A stretch of 64,000 bases of DNA from Luteibacter yeojuensis (GCF_011742875.1 NZ_JAAQTL010000001.1:2294001-2358000); one strand, 5' to 3'; counted from the first letter of the stretch, positions 36,659 to 46,125 are shown. Translations and numbers: made by a program. The notes: generated from the letters alone by a model not told the origin.

Positions 36659-37435
36659 TCATGCAGCCGCCTCGTTCCACTTGCGGACCGGGGCCAGCGC
36701 GTCCATGCAACGATCGAGGGTGATACTCATGCTCACGTAGCTGCGGCGTACACACTCCCTGATGTGTTCCACCTGGTCCGCCGGCGGGTTGGCGCCGAGC
36801 AGCGTGCACACGATTTCCAGCGCCTCCCACGGATGGGTATCGTCATAGGCCGCGTGAAGCTGAAGCCAGCGAAGCCCGGCTTTTCGGCCGGAAATCGGCA
36901 GGCTTTCGGCATAGGTCGTGCTTTCGTACACGATCTGCGACCAATCGCCCGTCGCCCCCTCCACCGCATAGTTGGTCGCGGCGATGCCCGCGGCCAGCGA
37001 GTCGTTGCGGCTCACCTCCTCGCACCAGTCGGCCAGGGCCTGGCTGCCCTTGGGCGGCTCGGCGCCGAACACGTCCTCCCGCGACACGCCCGAGCTCTCG
37101 GCCCAGTTGAGCCAGTATTCGGCGTGGTTCTGCTCCACCCGGATGTTGCGGACCAGCCAGCGCCGGGCGAGGTCGTCGCCGGGGCTGCGGCCATAGCGGG
37201 TCTTCAGCAGGCTGTGCGACATGTAGCCGGGGAAGCGCTCGATCACGGGCCAGACCCCGACCATGAAGTTGCGGGTAGTCTGCCGGTCGAGCGTGGCGGC
37301 GCGCATGGCCGTCCACATATCGTGGCTGACGATACCGCGACGGGCATCCTCACAGGACGCGACCATGTCCTGTGCCCAGATCGGATAGCTCGCGATATCG
37401 GTCTGCGGACCGGTCAGTTCGAAACGTGCGTTCAT
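36659..37435 (-). CDS. Haem-oxygenase-fold (TenA/PqqC/HDO-like) protein
   Basis: This is a 258-residue all-helical protein of the TenA/PqqC/haem-oxygenase-like superfamily. The ATG at 37435 has AGGGAGA upstream. Potential metal ligands are E101 and H104 (RVEQNHAEYW), E159 (NYAVEGATG) and the triad H194, D198, H201 (LHAAYDDTHPW). The H-x3-D-x2-H spacing with an earlier Glu is the pattern of the haem-oxygenase-like di-iron oxidases (CADD, SznF). A cofactor-free TenA or PqqC-like role remains possible. Single-gene unit, divergent from the M13 peptidase; no partner gene gives away its substrate. Confidence 0.7.
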   Translation of the reverse strand: MNARFELTGPQTDIASYPIWAQDMVASCEDARRGIVSHDMWTAMRAATLDRQTTRNFMVGVWPVIERFPGYMSHSLLKTRYGRSPGDDLARRWLVRNIRVEQNHAEYWLNWAESSGVSREDVFGAEPPKGSQALADWCEEVSRNDSLAAGIAATNYAVEGATGDWSQIVYESTTYAESLPISGRKAGLRWLQLHAAYDDTHPWEALEIVCTLLGANPPADQVEHIRECVRRSYVSMSITLDRCMDALAPVRKWNEAAA

Positions 37436-37503
37436 AATGATCTCCCTAAAGATCTGCCAAGGATGGTCGGGCGAGCCCGGGCGACCCGCGACTCGCCCCG
37501 AGA

Positions 37504-37524
37504 CCGGCCCCCTTGCGGGGCCGG
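37504..37524. repeat. Inverted repeat in the TenA-like/M13 divergent region
   Basis: CCGGCCCC and GGGGCCGG flank a 5-nt CTTGC loop. It lies in the 223-bp divergent region 37436-37658, where no gene was seen. It may be a hairpin in one of the two leaders or a binding site. Confidence 0.4.
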
Positions 37525-37658
37525 ACGGCCATTAGCTCACATCGCCCGTACCGCTTCGTCGGCACGCGGGGATGGCCTTGCGCCTAGTCCATCGGTCATG
37601 GACACAAGTCGAACGGCGGCGACTATCGTGGGCGTACCAATCACCAAGGGTTCCGTCC

Positions 37659-39710
37659 ATGGCCACTATCCACCGGCTCCTAGCCGCCTCGATCGTTTGC
37701 GGTCTCGCATCGACGGCCGCCCTCGCCACCCCGCCGTCGGGCATCGACCTCAAGGGCATCGACCACGCGGTCCAGCCCGGCGACGACTTCGACGGGTATG
37801 CCAACGGCGCCTGGAAGAAGACCGCCGAGATCCCCGCCGACCGGGCCAGCACGGGTGTCTTCCTCGAGGTGTTCCAGAAGGCGGAGAAGCGGAACGCGGA
37901 CCTCATCAAGGCCGCCGGCGAAGGTCATCCCGCCGCGGGCAGCAACGAACGCCTGATCGCCGACTACTACAAGGCGTACATGGATGAGGGCGCCATCGAG
38001 AAAGCGGGGCTGAAGCCCCTCGAACCCACGCTGTCGGCCATCGACGCCATCAAGGACAAGGGCCAGCTCTCCACCGCGCTCGGTGCCCAGCTGCGCGCCG
38101 ACGTGGACCCGATCAACGCGACCCACCTCGAGACCGAACACCTGCTCGGCCTGTTCGTCACGCAAGGCCTGGAAGATCCCTCGAAGAATGTCCCGTACCT
38201 GCTCCAGGGCGGACTGGGCATGCCCAACCGCGACTACTACCTGAAGAACGACAAGGACATGGTCGAGGCGCGCACGAAGTACGCCGCCTACGTCCAGGCC
38301 ATCCTGACCCAGGCCGGTACGCCCGATGCGGCGGCCAAGGCGAAGGCCATCGTCGCGCTGGAAACCAAGCTCGCCCAGGCGCAGCTCTCCATCGTCGAAA
38401 GCGAGGACATCCACAAGGCGAACAACCCCTGGCCGCGCACCGCCTTCGCGACGAAGGCGCCGGGCATCGACTGGAATGCCTACTTCAAGGCGGCCGGCCT
38501 GGACGACCAGCCCACCTTCATCGTGTGGCAACCCTCGACGGTCACGAAGTTCGCCTCCCTCGTCGCCAGCGAACCGCTGGATACCTGGAAGGCCTGGATG
38601 CGCTTCCACACCATCAACGAGAACGCCGCGGGACTCCTGCCCAAGGCCTACGACGACCTCGCCTTCGGCTTCTACGGCAAGACGCTCACCGGCACGCCGA
38701 AGCAGCGCGACCGCTGGAAGCGCGGCGTGAGCCGGGTGAACGTCGACCTCGGCGATGCCGTGGGCCAGATCTACGTCAAGAAGTACTTTCCCGCCTCGTC
38801 GCGCGCGGAAGTGCAGGACATGGTGAAGAACATCCTGAAGGCCTTCGACGAGCGCGTGGACACGCTCGACTGGATGTCGGCGGCCACGAAGGAAAAGGCG
38901 AAGGCCAAGATCGCCACGATCAAGGTCGGCGTCGGCTATCCCGACACCTGGCGCGATTACTCGAAGCTGGAGATCCGCCCGGACGATCCGCTCGGCAACC
39001 ACGAGCGCGCCGAACTTGCCGAATATCGGCATCAGGTCGCGAAGCTGGGTAAGCCCGTGGACCGCGACGAATGGTGGATGACCCCGCAGACGGTGAACGC
39101 GGTGAACCTGCCCCTGCAGAACGCGCTCAACTTCCCGGCGGCGATCCTCGAGGCCCCGTTCTTCGATCCGAAGGCTGACCCGGCGGCGAACTACGGTTCG
39201 ATCGGCGCCGTCATCGGCCACGAGATCAGCCACAGCTTCGACAACACCGGTGCCGAGTTCGATGCGCAGGGCCGCCTCGCCAACTGGTGGACCCCGGCCG
39301 ACGAGAAGCACTTCAAGGAAGCCGGCCAGCGCCTGGTCCAGCAGTTCAACCAGTACGAGCCGCTGCCCGGCCTGCACATCAACGGCCAGCAGACCCTGGG
39401 CGAGAACATCGCCGACGTGTCCGGCCTCGCCATCGCGTATGCGGCCTACAAGGAGAGCCTGGGCGGCAAGCCGGCCCCGACGATCGACGGCCTCACCGGC
39501 GACCAGCGCTTCTTCCTCGCCTTCGCGCAGTCGTGGCGGACGAAGACCCGCGACGCCGCGCTGCGCCAGCAGGTGATCGGCGACGGTCATGCACCGGGCG
39601 AGTTCCGCGCGCAGACGGTGCGCAATCTCGACCCGTGGTACGACGCGTTCCAGCCGAAGCCGGGGCAGAAGCTCTACCTCGATCCGAAGCAGCGCGTGCG
39701 GATCTGGTAA
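37659..39710 (+). CDS. Secreted M13 family (neprilysin-like) zinc metallopeptidase
   Basis: This is a periplasmic or secreted oligopeptidase of 683 residues. The ATG at 37659 has AAGGG upstream and begins a signal peptide (cleavage near ALA-T at residue 23). The frame upstream is only open by chance. The M13_N domain occupies about 35-420 and the catalytic domain about 475-680. Zinc ligands are H521 and H525 in HEISH and E582 in GENIADVSG, with D586; E522 is the base. The substrate-binding NA pair is N480-A481. The C-terminal QRVRIW ends in the aromatic residue usual in M13. No propeptide or lipobox is seen. Confidence 0.93.
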   Translation: MATIHRLLAASIVCGLASTAALATPPSGIDLKGIDHAVQPGDDFDGYANGAWKKTAEIPADRASTGVFLEVFQKAEKRNADLIKAAGEGHPAAGSNERLIADYYKAYMDEGAIEKAGLKPLEPTLSAIDAIKDKGQLSTALGAQLRADVDPINATHLETEHLLGLFVTQGLEDPSKNVPYLLQGGLGMPNRDYYLKNDKDMVEARTKYAAYVQAILTQAGTPDAAAKAKAIVALETKLAQAQLSIVESEDIHKANNPWPRTAFATKAPGIDWNAYFKAAGLDDQPTFIVWQPSTVTKFASLVASEPLDTWKAWMRFHTINENAAGLLPKAYDDLAFGFYGKTLTGTPKQRDRWKRGVSRVNVDLGDAVGQIYVKKYFPASSRAEVQDMVKNILKAFDERVDTLDWMSAATKEKAKAKIATIKVGVGYPDTWRDYSKLEIRPDDPLGNHERAELAEYRHQVAKLGKPVDRDEWWMTPQTVNAVNLPLQNALNFPAAILEAPFFDPKADPAANYGSIGAVIGHEISHSFDNTGAEFDAQGRLANWWTPADEKHFKEAGQRLVQQFNQYEPLPGLHINGQQTLGENIADVSGLAIAYAAYKESLGGKPAPTIDGLTGDQRFFLAFAQSWRTKTRDAALRQQVIGDGHAPGEFRAQTVRNLDPWYDAFQPKPGQKLYLDPKQRVRIW

Positions 39711-39737
39711 ACCACCCAGTGGGAGCCGCAGTAGTCT

Positions 39738-39821
39738 TGTAGGAGCCGCTATAGCGGCGAGGGACCATGCCTCGCCGCTTCATCGCCCCGTAGGCTTCTC
39801 GCCGCCATGGCGACTCCTACA
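39738..39821. repeat. REP-type palindromic element, copy F
   Basis: The left end is standard. The right half is changed to GCCGCCATGGCGACTCCTACA. Orientation is as in copy A. It lies between the converging M13 peptidase and transporter permease genes and overlaps the permease's last codons: the complement TGTAG supplies its TAG stop (39817-39819). A REP-like fragment (TGGGAGCCGC) lies just before it. Confidence 0.82.
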
Positions 39822-40530
39822 AAGCGCGGCGCAGTCGACGTTCCAGAACTGCCAAAGCGCCATCCACCGTCAGCGCCAGCGCGCCGACCAGCAACGCGCC
39901 CTGCACGACATAGGCCGGATTGTTCCCCACCAGTCCCTCCACGATCGGCGAGCCCAGTGTGGTCGCGCCCACCGCCGAACCGATGGTCGCCGTACCGACG
40001 CCGACGATGGCCGATAGCCGTACGCCGGCCATGACCGGCCCCGCCGCCAGTGGCAATTCCACGTCGAGCAGGCGGCGCCAGCGTCCGTAACCCATGCCGT
40101 CCGCCGCGTGCAACGCGGCCGGCGACACCTGGTCGAGGCCCGCCACAGTCTGCCCAAGCACGGGAAGCACGCCGTAGAGCACCAGCGCGAGCAAGGTAGG
40201 TGCGGCACCGAATCCCAGCAAGGGCACGGCGATCGCCAGCACGGCCACGGGCGGCACCGTCTGGCCGATGACCGCGACCGCGCGGACGGTCGGCAGCAGC
40301 GAACGTCCCGCCGGACGCGTGGCGACGATGCCGAGCCCGAGGCCGACGGCCACCGCCACCGAGGTGGCGGCCGCGACGAGGCCCAGGTGCGCCAGCGTCA
40401 GGGCGAGGAACGACGTACGCGTGTAGAGCGGATGCGACAGTTGTGGCTGCCAGGCGTGGAACCACCCGGCCGCGTGTGGCAGTCCCAGCAACAAGAGGAC
40501 GAGCACGGCCAAGGGCGCGACAACCCTCAT
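39817..40530 (-). CDS. Osmoprotectant ABC transporter permease, YehW-like
   Basis: This 237-residue inner-membrane permease belongs to the glycine betaine/choline/proline (OpuC, YehZYXW) class. Six hydrophobic segments are visible, with the EAA-loop equivalent ALHAADGMGYGRWRRLLDVELPLA that docks on the ATPase, and the typical AIVGVGTATIGSAVGATTLGSPI. The ATG overlaps the stop of the ATPase gene (ATGA). It is the last gene of the four-gene set; its stop codon is within a REP element. Confidence 0.88.
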   Translation of the reverse strand: MRVVAPLAVLVLLLLGLPHAAGWFHAWQPQLSHPLYTRTSFLALTLAHLGLVAAATSVAVAVGLGLGIVATRPAGRSLLPTVRAVAVIGQTVPPVAVLAIAVPLLGFGAAPTLLALVLYGVLPVLGQTVAGLDQVSPAALHAADGMGYGRWRRLLDVELPLAAGPVMAGVRLSAIVGVGTATIGSAVGATTLGSPIVEGLVGNNPAYVVQGALLVGALALTVDGALAVLERRLRRAL

Positions 40531-41456
40531 GCGCCACGCGCCACGAGGTCGATGAGCACGATCGCGCCGACGGCCACGCCATGCTCGCGTACCGGCAGTC
40601 GGTCGCGGCCCTGAGCGAGCATCGCGCCCAGCGCCTCCTGCAATGTGGCGCTCGCCTCCACCGGTTCGCCTTCCGCGGACTCGCCGCGACGCATGTTCTC
40701 CCCCACCGTGCGTACGGCGAGTTCGCGCAGGCGCGCACGCGTGCCGCCGACGAACTCGCGCACCCGCTCGTCGGCGGGGTTGTGAATCAGTTCGAGGGGC
40801 TTGCCGACCTGCACCAGGCCACCGTCCAGCATCAGCCCCACGCGATCGCCGAGACCGAAGGCCTCGTCCATGTCATGGGTGACGAAGAGGATCGTCGTGC
40901 CCATGTCGCGCTGGATCGCCTTCAGGCTGCCTTGCAGCGATTCGCGCGTCAGCGGATCGAGCGCGCCGAAGGGCTCGTCCATCAGCACGATGCGCGGTCG
41001 CGCGGCGAGCGCCCGCGCCACGCCGACGCGCTGCTGCTGGCCGCCCGACAGCGTATGCGGATAGCGCCCGGCCATCCCGGGCTCGTCGAGGCGCAGCAGC
41101 TCGATGAGCTCGTCGACACGCGCGCGGATATCGGCTTCCGACCAGCGCAGCAGGCGTGGCACCGTGGCGATGTTCTCCGCCACGGTGCGATGCGGAAACA
41201 GGCCCACGGACTGGATGGCGTAGCCGATGCCGCGACGAAGGGCCTCGACATCGCGCATGGCGACATCCTCGCCGTCCACGCGCACGCATCCCGCGTCGAC
41301 GTGGACGAGGCGATTGACGGTGCGCAACAGCGTGGACTTGCCCGATCCCGAGGGCCCCACCAGCACGAAGAACTCGCCATCCTCGATGCGCAGCGAGAGG
41401 TCGTCGATCACCACATGCTCGCCGAAACGCTTGTGGACATGGTCGAACTCGATCAT
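40527..41456 (-). CDS. Osmoprotectant ABC transporter ATP-binding protein, YehX/OpuCA-like
   Basis: This is the ATPase of the osmoprotectant importer. The ATG at 41456 overlaps the stop of the upstream permease and gives 309 residues. Walker A is VGPSGSGKST, the Q-loop is at YAIQSVGLFPH, the signature is LSGGQQQRVGVARAL, Walker B LMDEPFGALDP, and the H-loop LFVTHDMDEA. The residues after about 235 resemble a single, shortened CBS-like segment (ATLQEALGAMLAQGRDRLPV), where OpuCA-type proteins carry a CBS pair that senses ionic strength. Confidence 0.92.
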   Translation of the reverse strand: MIEFDHVHKRFGEHVVIDDLSLRIEDGEFFVLVGPSGSGKSTLLRTVNRLVHVDAGCVRVDGEDVAMRDVEALRRGIGYAIQSVGLFPHRTVAENIATVPRLLRWSEADIRARVDELIELLRLDEPGMAGRYPHTLSGGQQQRVGVARALAARPRIVLMDEPFGALDPLTRESLQGSLKAIQRDMGTTILFVTHDMDEAFGLGDRVGLMLDGGLVQVGKPLELIHNPADERVREFVGGTRARLRELAVRTVGENMRRGESAEGEPVEASATLQEALGAMLAQGRDRLPVREHGVAVGAIVLIDLVARGA

Positions 41457-42577
41457 GCGCGCCGCTCCGTGAGGGCCAGCAGCCCCTGGAAAAGAAGGTC
41501 GACGGCCAGGGCCATGACGATGATGGCGAGCGTGCCCAGCGTCACCATGTCCATGGCCCCCTGCCCGATGCCGAGGAAGACGAAACGGCCGAGACCGCCG
41601 GCGCCGATCAGCGCGGCGACGGCCGCGAGCCCGATGGTCTGCACGGCGACGATGCGCAACCCGGCGAGCAGCACCGGCCAGCCGAGCGGCAATTGCACCC
41701 GCAGCAGCAACTGCGAGCGGCTCATGCCGAGACCGCGCGCCGCTTCGCGCGCATCGCCCGGCACGGCGTCGAGACCCGCGACGGTATAGCGCACCACGGG
41801 AAGCAGGGCATACAGCAGCAAGGCGAACACCGCCGGTGCCGCGCCGGTGCCGCCGAAACCGAGCGCGCCGAGCGCCGGCCATGCGCGCGCCAGCCACGCG
41901 AACGGTGCGATCAGCAAGGCGAAGAGAGCCAGCGACGGCACGGTCTGCAGGAAGGCGAGGACACCCACCAGCACGCCGTCGCCGCGGCGCCTGCGCCACG
42001 CCCACCATCCCAGCGGCGCGCCGATGGCGAGCGCCAGTGCGAGAGTGATCGCGGCGAGGCGCAGGTGCGCCACAGCCGCCGCCGCGAATGGCGCGCGTTG
42101 CGCCTGCCACTCGCGCACGAGCGCCAGGCTGTCGAACGCCCCGGTCGCGAAGGCCAGGACGACGGCAGCGAAGGCGGCAAGCCACGCGCCGGCTTGCACC
42201 GCCCGATGCATGCCGCGCAGCCGGTCGAGCAGGAGCAGGGCCGCGGCAAGCCATTGGACCCAGAAGCCGGCCCCGAGCTGCACCCTTGCGAAGGGGCTGG
42301 CATGCGCGAGGATCAGGCGGGCATCCGTGCCGGCGAGCAGGGGCAAGCCGACCAGGCCGGCCCAGGCGAGGGCGGCCACGAGCACGCGCCTGCCCGGAAA
42401 GGCGAGCAACATGCACGCTGCGGCGAATAGCCACGCGCCCGCCATCGACCCTACATGCGGACTCAACGCGTCGCCGGACAGGAGGCGATTCGGCGCGACA
42501 TGCAGGAACGCCGGCAGGGAGGCCGCGACCATGCCGACGAAGGCGAGCACGAATACGGGCAGCGCGGCAGCCTTCAC
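41453..42577 (-). CDS. Osmoprotectant ABC transporter permease, YehY-like
   Basis: This longer permease has 374 residues from a GTG at 42577 that overlaps the stop of the binding-protein gene. An N-terminal hydrophobic block of four or five helices (about 1-165) precedes the common permease core (about 185-370) with QTVPSLALFALLI, YALLPVVRYTVAGLDAVP, ARGLGMSRSQLLLRVQLPL and AAVAALIGAGGLGRFVFLG. The extended N-terminus is what separates E. coli YehY from YehW, so the pair here matches the YehZ-Y-X-W arrangement. Confidence 0.88.
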   Translation of the reverse strand: MKAAALPVFVLAFVGMVAASLPAFLHVAPNRLLSGDALSPHVGSMAGAWLFAAACMLLAFPGRRVLVAALAWAGLVGLPLLAGTDARLILAHASPFARVQLGAGFWVQWLAAALLLLDRLRGMHRAVQAGAWLAAFAAVVLAFATGAFDSLALVREWQAQRAPFAAAAVAHLRLAAITLALALAIGAPLGWWAWRRRRGDGVLVGVLAFLQTVPSLALFALLIAPFAWLARAWPALGALGFGGTGAAPAVFALLLYALLPVVRYTVAGLDAVPGDAREAARGLGMSRSQLLLRVQLPLGWPVLLAGLRIVAVQTIGLAAVAALIGAGGLGRFVFLGIGQGAMDMVTLGTLAIIVMALAVDLLFQGLLALTERRA

Positions 42578-43476
42578 TTCAGCAATCCCTGCGAACGGAG
42601 GTAGCCCTCGGCTACCTTGGCGGCATCCTCGCCGTCGATCTGCGTCCGCGCGTTGAGTCCGCGCAACACTTCCGCGGTCAACGGGCGGAATGCCGCCTCG
42701 AGCGGCGCGCGCACTCCCGGGTAACGCCGCAGCACGTCCTCGCGGAACACGGGAGCCGGCTGGTAAACCATCTCCACGTGCGCGGGGTCCGCAAGCACCA
42801 CCAGGCCCGTCACCGCGATCGCGCCGTCGGTGGAATACACCATGCTCGCATTCACGCCGGAAATTCCTTCCGCCGCGGCCTTGATCGTCGCCGACGTATC
42901 CCCGCCCGCCAGCACGAGCAGCTGGTCGCCGCGCAGGTCGAACCCGTACGCGGACTGGAAAGCCGGCAGCGCCGCATCGCTCTCCACGAACTCCGCCGAA
43001 CCGGCCAGCAGCACGTCGCCGCCGCCGTTCGCCCAGCGCGCGAAGTCGCGCAGGCTGCGCAGGCCCTCGCGTTTCGCCACGTCGCCGCGCACGCCTATCG
43101 CCCAATGGTTGTCGGCGGGAGCGGGCGTCAACCAGACGAGGCGATTGGCGGCGAGATCCAGCGAGGCGGCGAGCGCATAGGCCTTGCCCGCGTCGCGAAA
43201 CGCCGGATCGCTTTCGCGATGGAAGAAGAACGCCGCATTGCCCGTGTACTCCGGATAGACGTCCAGGTCGCCGTTGAGCAACGCGCGGCGGACGATGGAT
43301 GTCGGTCCCAGCTGCGTGCGGTCGATCACCGGCACACCCTGATGGCGAAGCACCTGCAACACGAGCTGCCCGAGCAGTGCACCCTCGTTGTCCGCCTTCG
43401 ATCCCACGCGGACGGGTTCCTGCGCGTGCACCGCGCAGGCGACGAGGACGACGAGGAAGGCGGCGAGGCGGCGCAA
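42574..43476 (-). CDS. Osmoprotectant ABC transporter substrate-binding protein, OsmF/YehZ-like
   Basis: This periplasmic binding protein has 300 residues with a signal peptide cut at AHA-Q (about residue 18). It belongs to the OpuAC/OsmF family: VRVGSKADNEGALLGQLVLQ, QLGPTSIVRRALLNGDLDVYPEYTGN in its usual place, and AMVYSTDGAIAV-like SMVYSTDGAI are typical. Several Tyr and Trp residues could form the aromatic cage for a quaternary amine. It is the first of four overlapping genes (binding protein, permease, ATPase, permease), and follows the GH31 gene by 3 bp. Confidence 0.9.
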   Translation of the reverse strand: MRRLAAFLVVLVACAVHAQEPVRVGSKADNEGALLGQLVLQVLRHQGVPVIDRTQLGPTSIVRRALLNGDLDVYPEYTGNAAFFFHRESDPAFRDAGKAYALAASLDLAANRLVWLTPAPADNHWAIGVRGDVAKREGLRSLRDFARWANGGGDVLLAGSAEFVESDAALPAFQSAYGFDLRGDQLLVLAGGDTSATIKAAAEGISGVNASMVYSTDGAIAVTGLVVLADPAHVEMVYQPAPVFREDVLRRYPGVRAPLEAAFRPLTAEVLRGLNARTQIDGEDAAKVAEGYLRSQGLLK

Positions 43477-43479
43477 CGC

Positions 43480-46080
43480 TCAGCGTCCCAGCATGTCGTT
43501 GAATCCACGCTTGAATGCCTCGTCGATCGGCGTCGCGTCCACGCTCGCGGGCAACCCGGCAAAGCGTGCCTCGAACGCCCTCACCGCCTCGGCGAAGCGC
43601 TCCGGCCTGCCCTCGTCGTCGCCTTCGTCCACGGCATAGGCAAGGACGCGGGCGCCCTGCCCGGCAAGGTCGACGTCGTCGGGCAGCGCCGAGACGTCGC
43701 CCCACACTTGCTTGAGGTACTTCACGGCGTCGCTCGCGCGGCGCATGCGGTGCAACAGCCCTTCCGGCGGCGCATGCTCGGGCGCGAATCGGGCGACGAC
43801 GTCCTGCGCCTCGTCCACCGGCACCGCGCCGAGGTCCACGCGGATGCAGAGCCACGCTGCGTCGAAGAGCCACGTACGCGGCCGGGGTTCGGCGCTGTAA
43901 GGCAGGATCTCGCCGTTGACCTCGATGCGTTCGGGAATGCCGGCGTCGAGGAACTCGACGACGTAGGCACGCGAAGCGGGCTGGCCGCGATAGCGGCCGT
44001 CCATGCCGTCGATGTGGACGCGGTGGACCTGGCCGTCACGCCGGTTGCGCACCCGGGTACGCGCGAATTCGCCGCGCCGGTAGCCCTGGCTCGTACCGTC
44101 GTCGTCGTAGAGTGAGGTGCAGCCTTCGGCGCCGGGAAACACCTGGAGGATCAGCGTATCGGGCACGCTGGCCAGGTCGCGCAGGCCTTCCGGATAGAGC
44201 GGCACCACGCTTCCCGGGTGAACGAAGATCGGAATTTCGCCGAGCGTGTACGACCGCTCGAGCACGCCGCCGCCCTCGAACGACTCGGCGCCGTCGCGGC
44301 TGTACCAGCGGCCGGGCGGCAGCCACACGGGGAACGGCGCGGTGCCATCGGCACCGGCGGGCACCGTCACCGGCGCGACGAGGATGTCGTTGCCGAACAT
44401 GTACTGGCCCGGATACGCATACGCTTCCTCGTGCTCGGGCCAGTGGTAGTACATGGGCCGTACGATCGAGACCCCGGTGTCGTAGGCGTGGCGCGCCGCG
44501 GCGTAGATGTACGGGGCGAGCTGGTAGCGCAGGCGGATCGCCGCGAAGATCGCATCGCCGCACGGAGGGCCGAAATGCCACGGCTCCTTGTGCAGGCTCG
44601 CCTCCTTCGCCGAATGCGTGCGCAGCACGGGGCTGAACACGCCGAGCTGCATCCAGCGTGCGTAGAGCTCGGGCTCCAGGTGGCGCTCGGGGCGCGGAAT
44701 CTTCTTGTCGAAGGTGTGCCCGCCGATGTCGTGGCTCCAGTACCCGTAGAGCACGTTCGAGGCCATGGACGTGAAATGCGGCTGGTAGGCCAGCGACGCC
44801 CAGGAGATCACGCTGTCGCCGGAGAAGCCGATCGGATAACGGTGGTTGCCCAGGCCGCCCCAGCGATGGTAGATGAGGCCGCGGCGGTCGCCGTCGCGCT
44901 GCATCTCGGTGAAGAACACATGGTTGAGCCACCAGGTGTTGGAGAGGCCCGGAAGCGCCTTCGACTCCGGCCACTGCTGCCAGTCGAGCCACCAGAAATC
45001 CACGCCCTGCCTTTCCAGCGGATCGAGCACCGTGTCGAACAGCGCGCGCATGTATGGCTGCGACGCGCCCTCGAACGGGATGGGCGCCTGCGTGGACGTA
45101 TCCCACGACAGCGCCCGCGCCATCGCCTCGTAGCGCTCCTCGTGCGGCATCATGCCGGAGGCGGGATGCAGGTTGAGCGTGATGCGCAGGTTCTGCCCGC
45201 GCGCCCAGCGCATGAAGGCCTTCGGATCGGGAAAGAGGCTGCGATTGAAGGTATAGCCGGTCCAGCCCGAGGGTTCGCCGAAGACGTCCTTGTGTTCGTG
45301 ACCCACCCGCAGCGACAAGCCTGGCGTCGTGTGCCAGTCCATGTCCAGCACGAGCACGTCGAGCGGAATGCGTTCTTTCTCGAACCGGGCGCCGAGCGTG
45401 CGCAGTTCCTCGTCGGAGTAGTTCCAGTACCGCGACCACCAGTAGCCGAACACGAAGCGCGGCGGAAGCGGCTGGGGGCCGGCGATCGCGGCGAAGTCGG
45501 CCAGCGCCGCGCGGTAGTCGCGGTCGTAACCGAAGAAGTACAGGTCCTGGCGCTCCCCCGGCGGCCGCTCCGTCACCCAGTCCGCGCCGTCGATACCGAA
45601 GCTTTCCGTGTCGTCGATCACATGCCAGCCGTCGCGCGCGATGAGGCCGTCCTCCAGCGGCAGCTTGCTGCCGTCCTGCCACGTGTCGCCCTCGTAACGG
45701 TCCAGCGTGCGGTAGGTACCGCCAAGATTCGCCTTCTGGGCATCGCCGGGATTCCATGTCACCGCCTCGCCGGCGCGGCGGACGAGGATGGCGAGGTTGG
45801 CGGCGGCGAAGCGTCCGCTGTGCTTTTCGTAACGGACCCGCAGCGGACCGGTGTCGATCTCGATGAAACGGTCGTCCTCGACAAGCGTGAAAGGTGGAAC
45901 GTCCAAGCCCCGGCGCACGACGATCTGCGTGCGGCCATCGCGGAACGCCTTGCCGGCGCTCCACTCCAGGCGCACGAGGCGCGGCGTGAGCACGGTGAAA
46001 CGTACCTCGCCGCGCTCGACGACGGCCTCGGGCCTGGCTGCCGCACCGGCATCCGATCGGCTCTGTGTCGTGGCTTCCAT
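43480..46080 (-). CDS. GH31 family alpha-glycosidase
   Basis: This is a glycoside hydrolase of family 31 (alpha-glucosidase or alpha-xylosidase type) with 866 residues and no signal peptide, so probably cytoplasmic. An N-terminal beta-sandwich (about 1-205) is followed by the catalytic barrel beginning FVFGYWWSRYWNYSDEEL and VLVLDMDWHTT. The likely nucleophile is D366 (DFWWLDWQQW) and the acid/base D422 (GFSGDSVISW). Proximal and distal beta-domains follow, then a charged helical tail of about 110 residues not usual in simple GH31 enzymes. The substrate is unknown. It starts 45 bp after the diguanylate cyclase gene and almost touches the osmoprotectant transporter. Confidence 0.9.
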   Translation of the reverse strand: MEATTQSRSDAGAAARPEAVVERGEVRFTVLTPRLVRLEWSAGKAFRDGRTQIVVRRGLDVPPFTLVEDDRFIEIDTGPLRVRYEKHSGRFAAANLAILVRRAGEAVTWNPGDAQKANLGGTYRTLDRYEGDTWQDGSKLPLEDGLIARDGWHVIDDTESFGIDGADWVTERPPGERQDLYFFGYDRDYRAALADFAAIAGPQPLPPRFVFGYWWSRYWNYSDEELRTLGARFEKERIPLDVLVLDMDWHTTPGLSLRVGHEHKDVFGEPSGWTGYTFNRSLFPDPKAFMRWARGQNLRITLNLHPASGMMPHEERYEAMARALSWDTSTQAPIPFEGASQPYMRALFDTVLDPLERQGVDFWWLDWQQWPESKALPGLSNTWWLNHVFFTEMQRDGDRRGLIYHRWGGLGNHRYPIGFSGDSVISWASLAYQPHFTSMASNVLYGYWSHDIGGHTFDKKIPRPERHLEPELYARWMQLGVFSPVLRTHSAKEASLHKEPWHFGPPCGDAIFAAIRLRYQLAPYIYAAARHAYDTGVSIVRPMYYHWPEHEEAYAYPGQYMFGNDILVAPVTVPAGADGTAPFPVWLPPGRWYSRDGAESFEGGGVLERSYTLGEIPIFVHPGSVVPLYPEGLRDLASVPDTLILQVFPGAEGCTSLYDDDGTSQGYRRGEFARTRVRNRRDGQVHRVHIDGMDGRYRGQPASRAYVVEFLDAGIPERIEVNGEILPYSAEPRPRTWLFDAAWLCIRVDLGAVPVDEAQDVVARFAPEHAPPEGLLHRMRRASDAVKYLKQVWGDVSALPDDVDLAGQGARVLAYAVDEGDDEGRPERFAEAVRAFEARFAGLPASVDATPIDEAFKRGFNDMLGR

Positions 46081-46125
46081 GGGCTGGGGTCACCTCTTCG
46101 CGAAACGGAGGTGGGCCATTATGAC

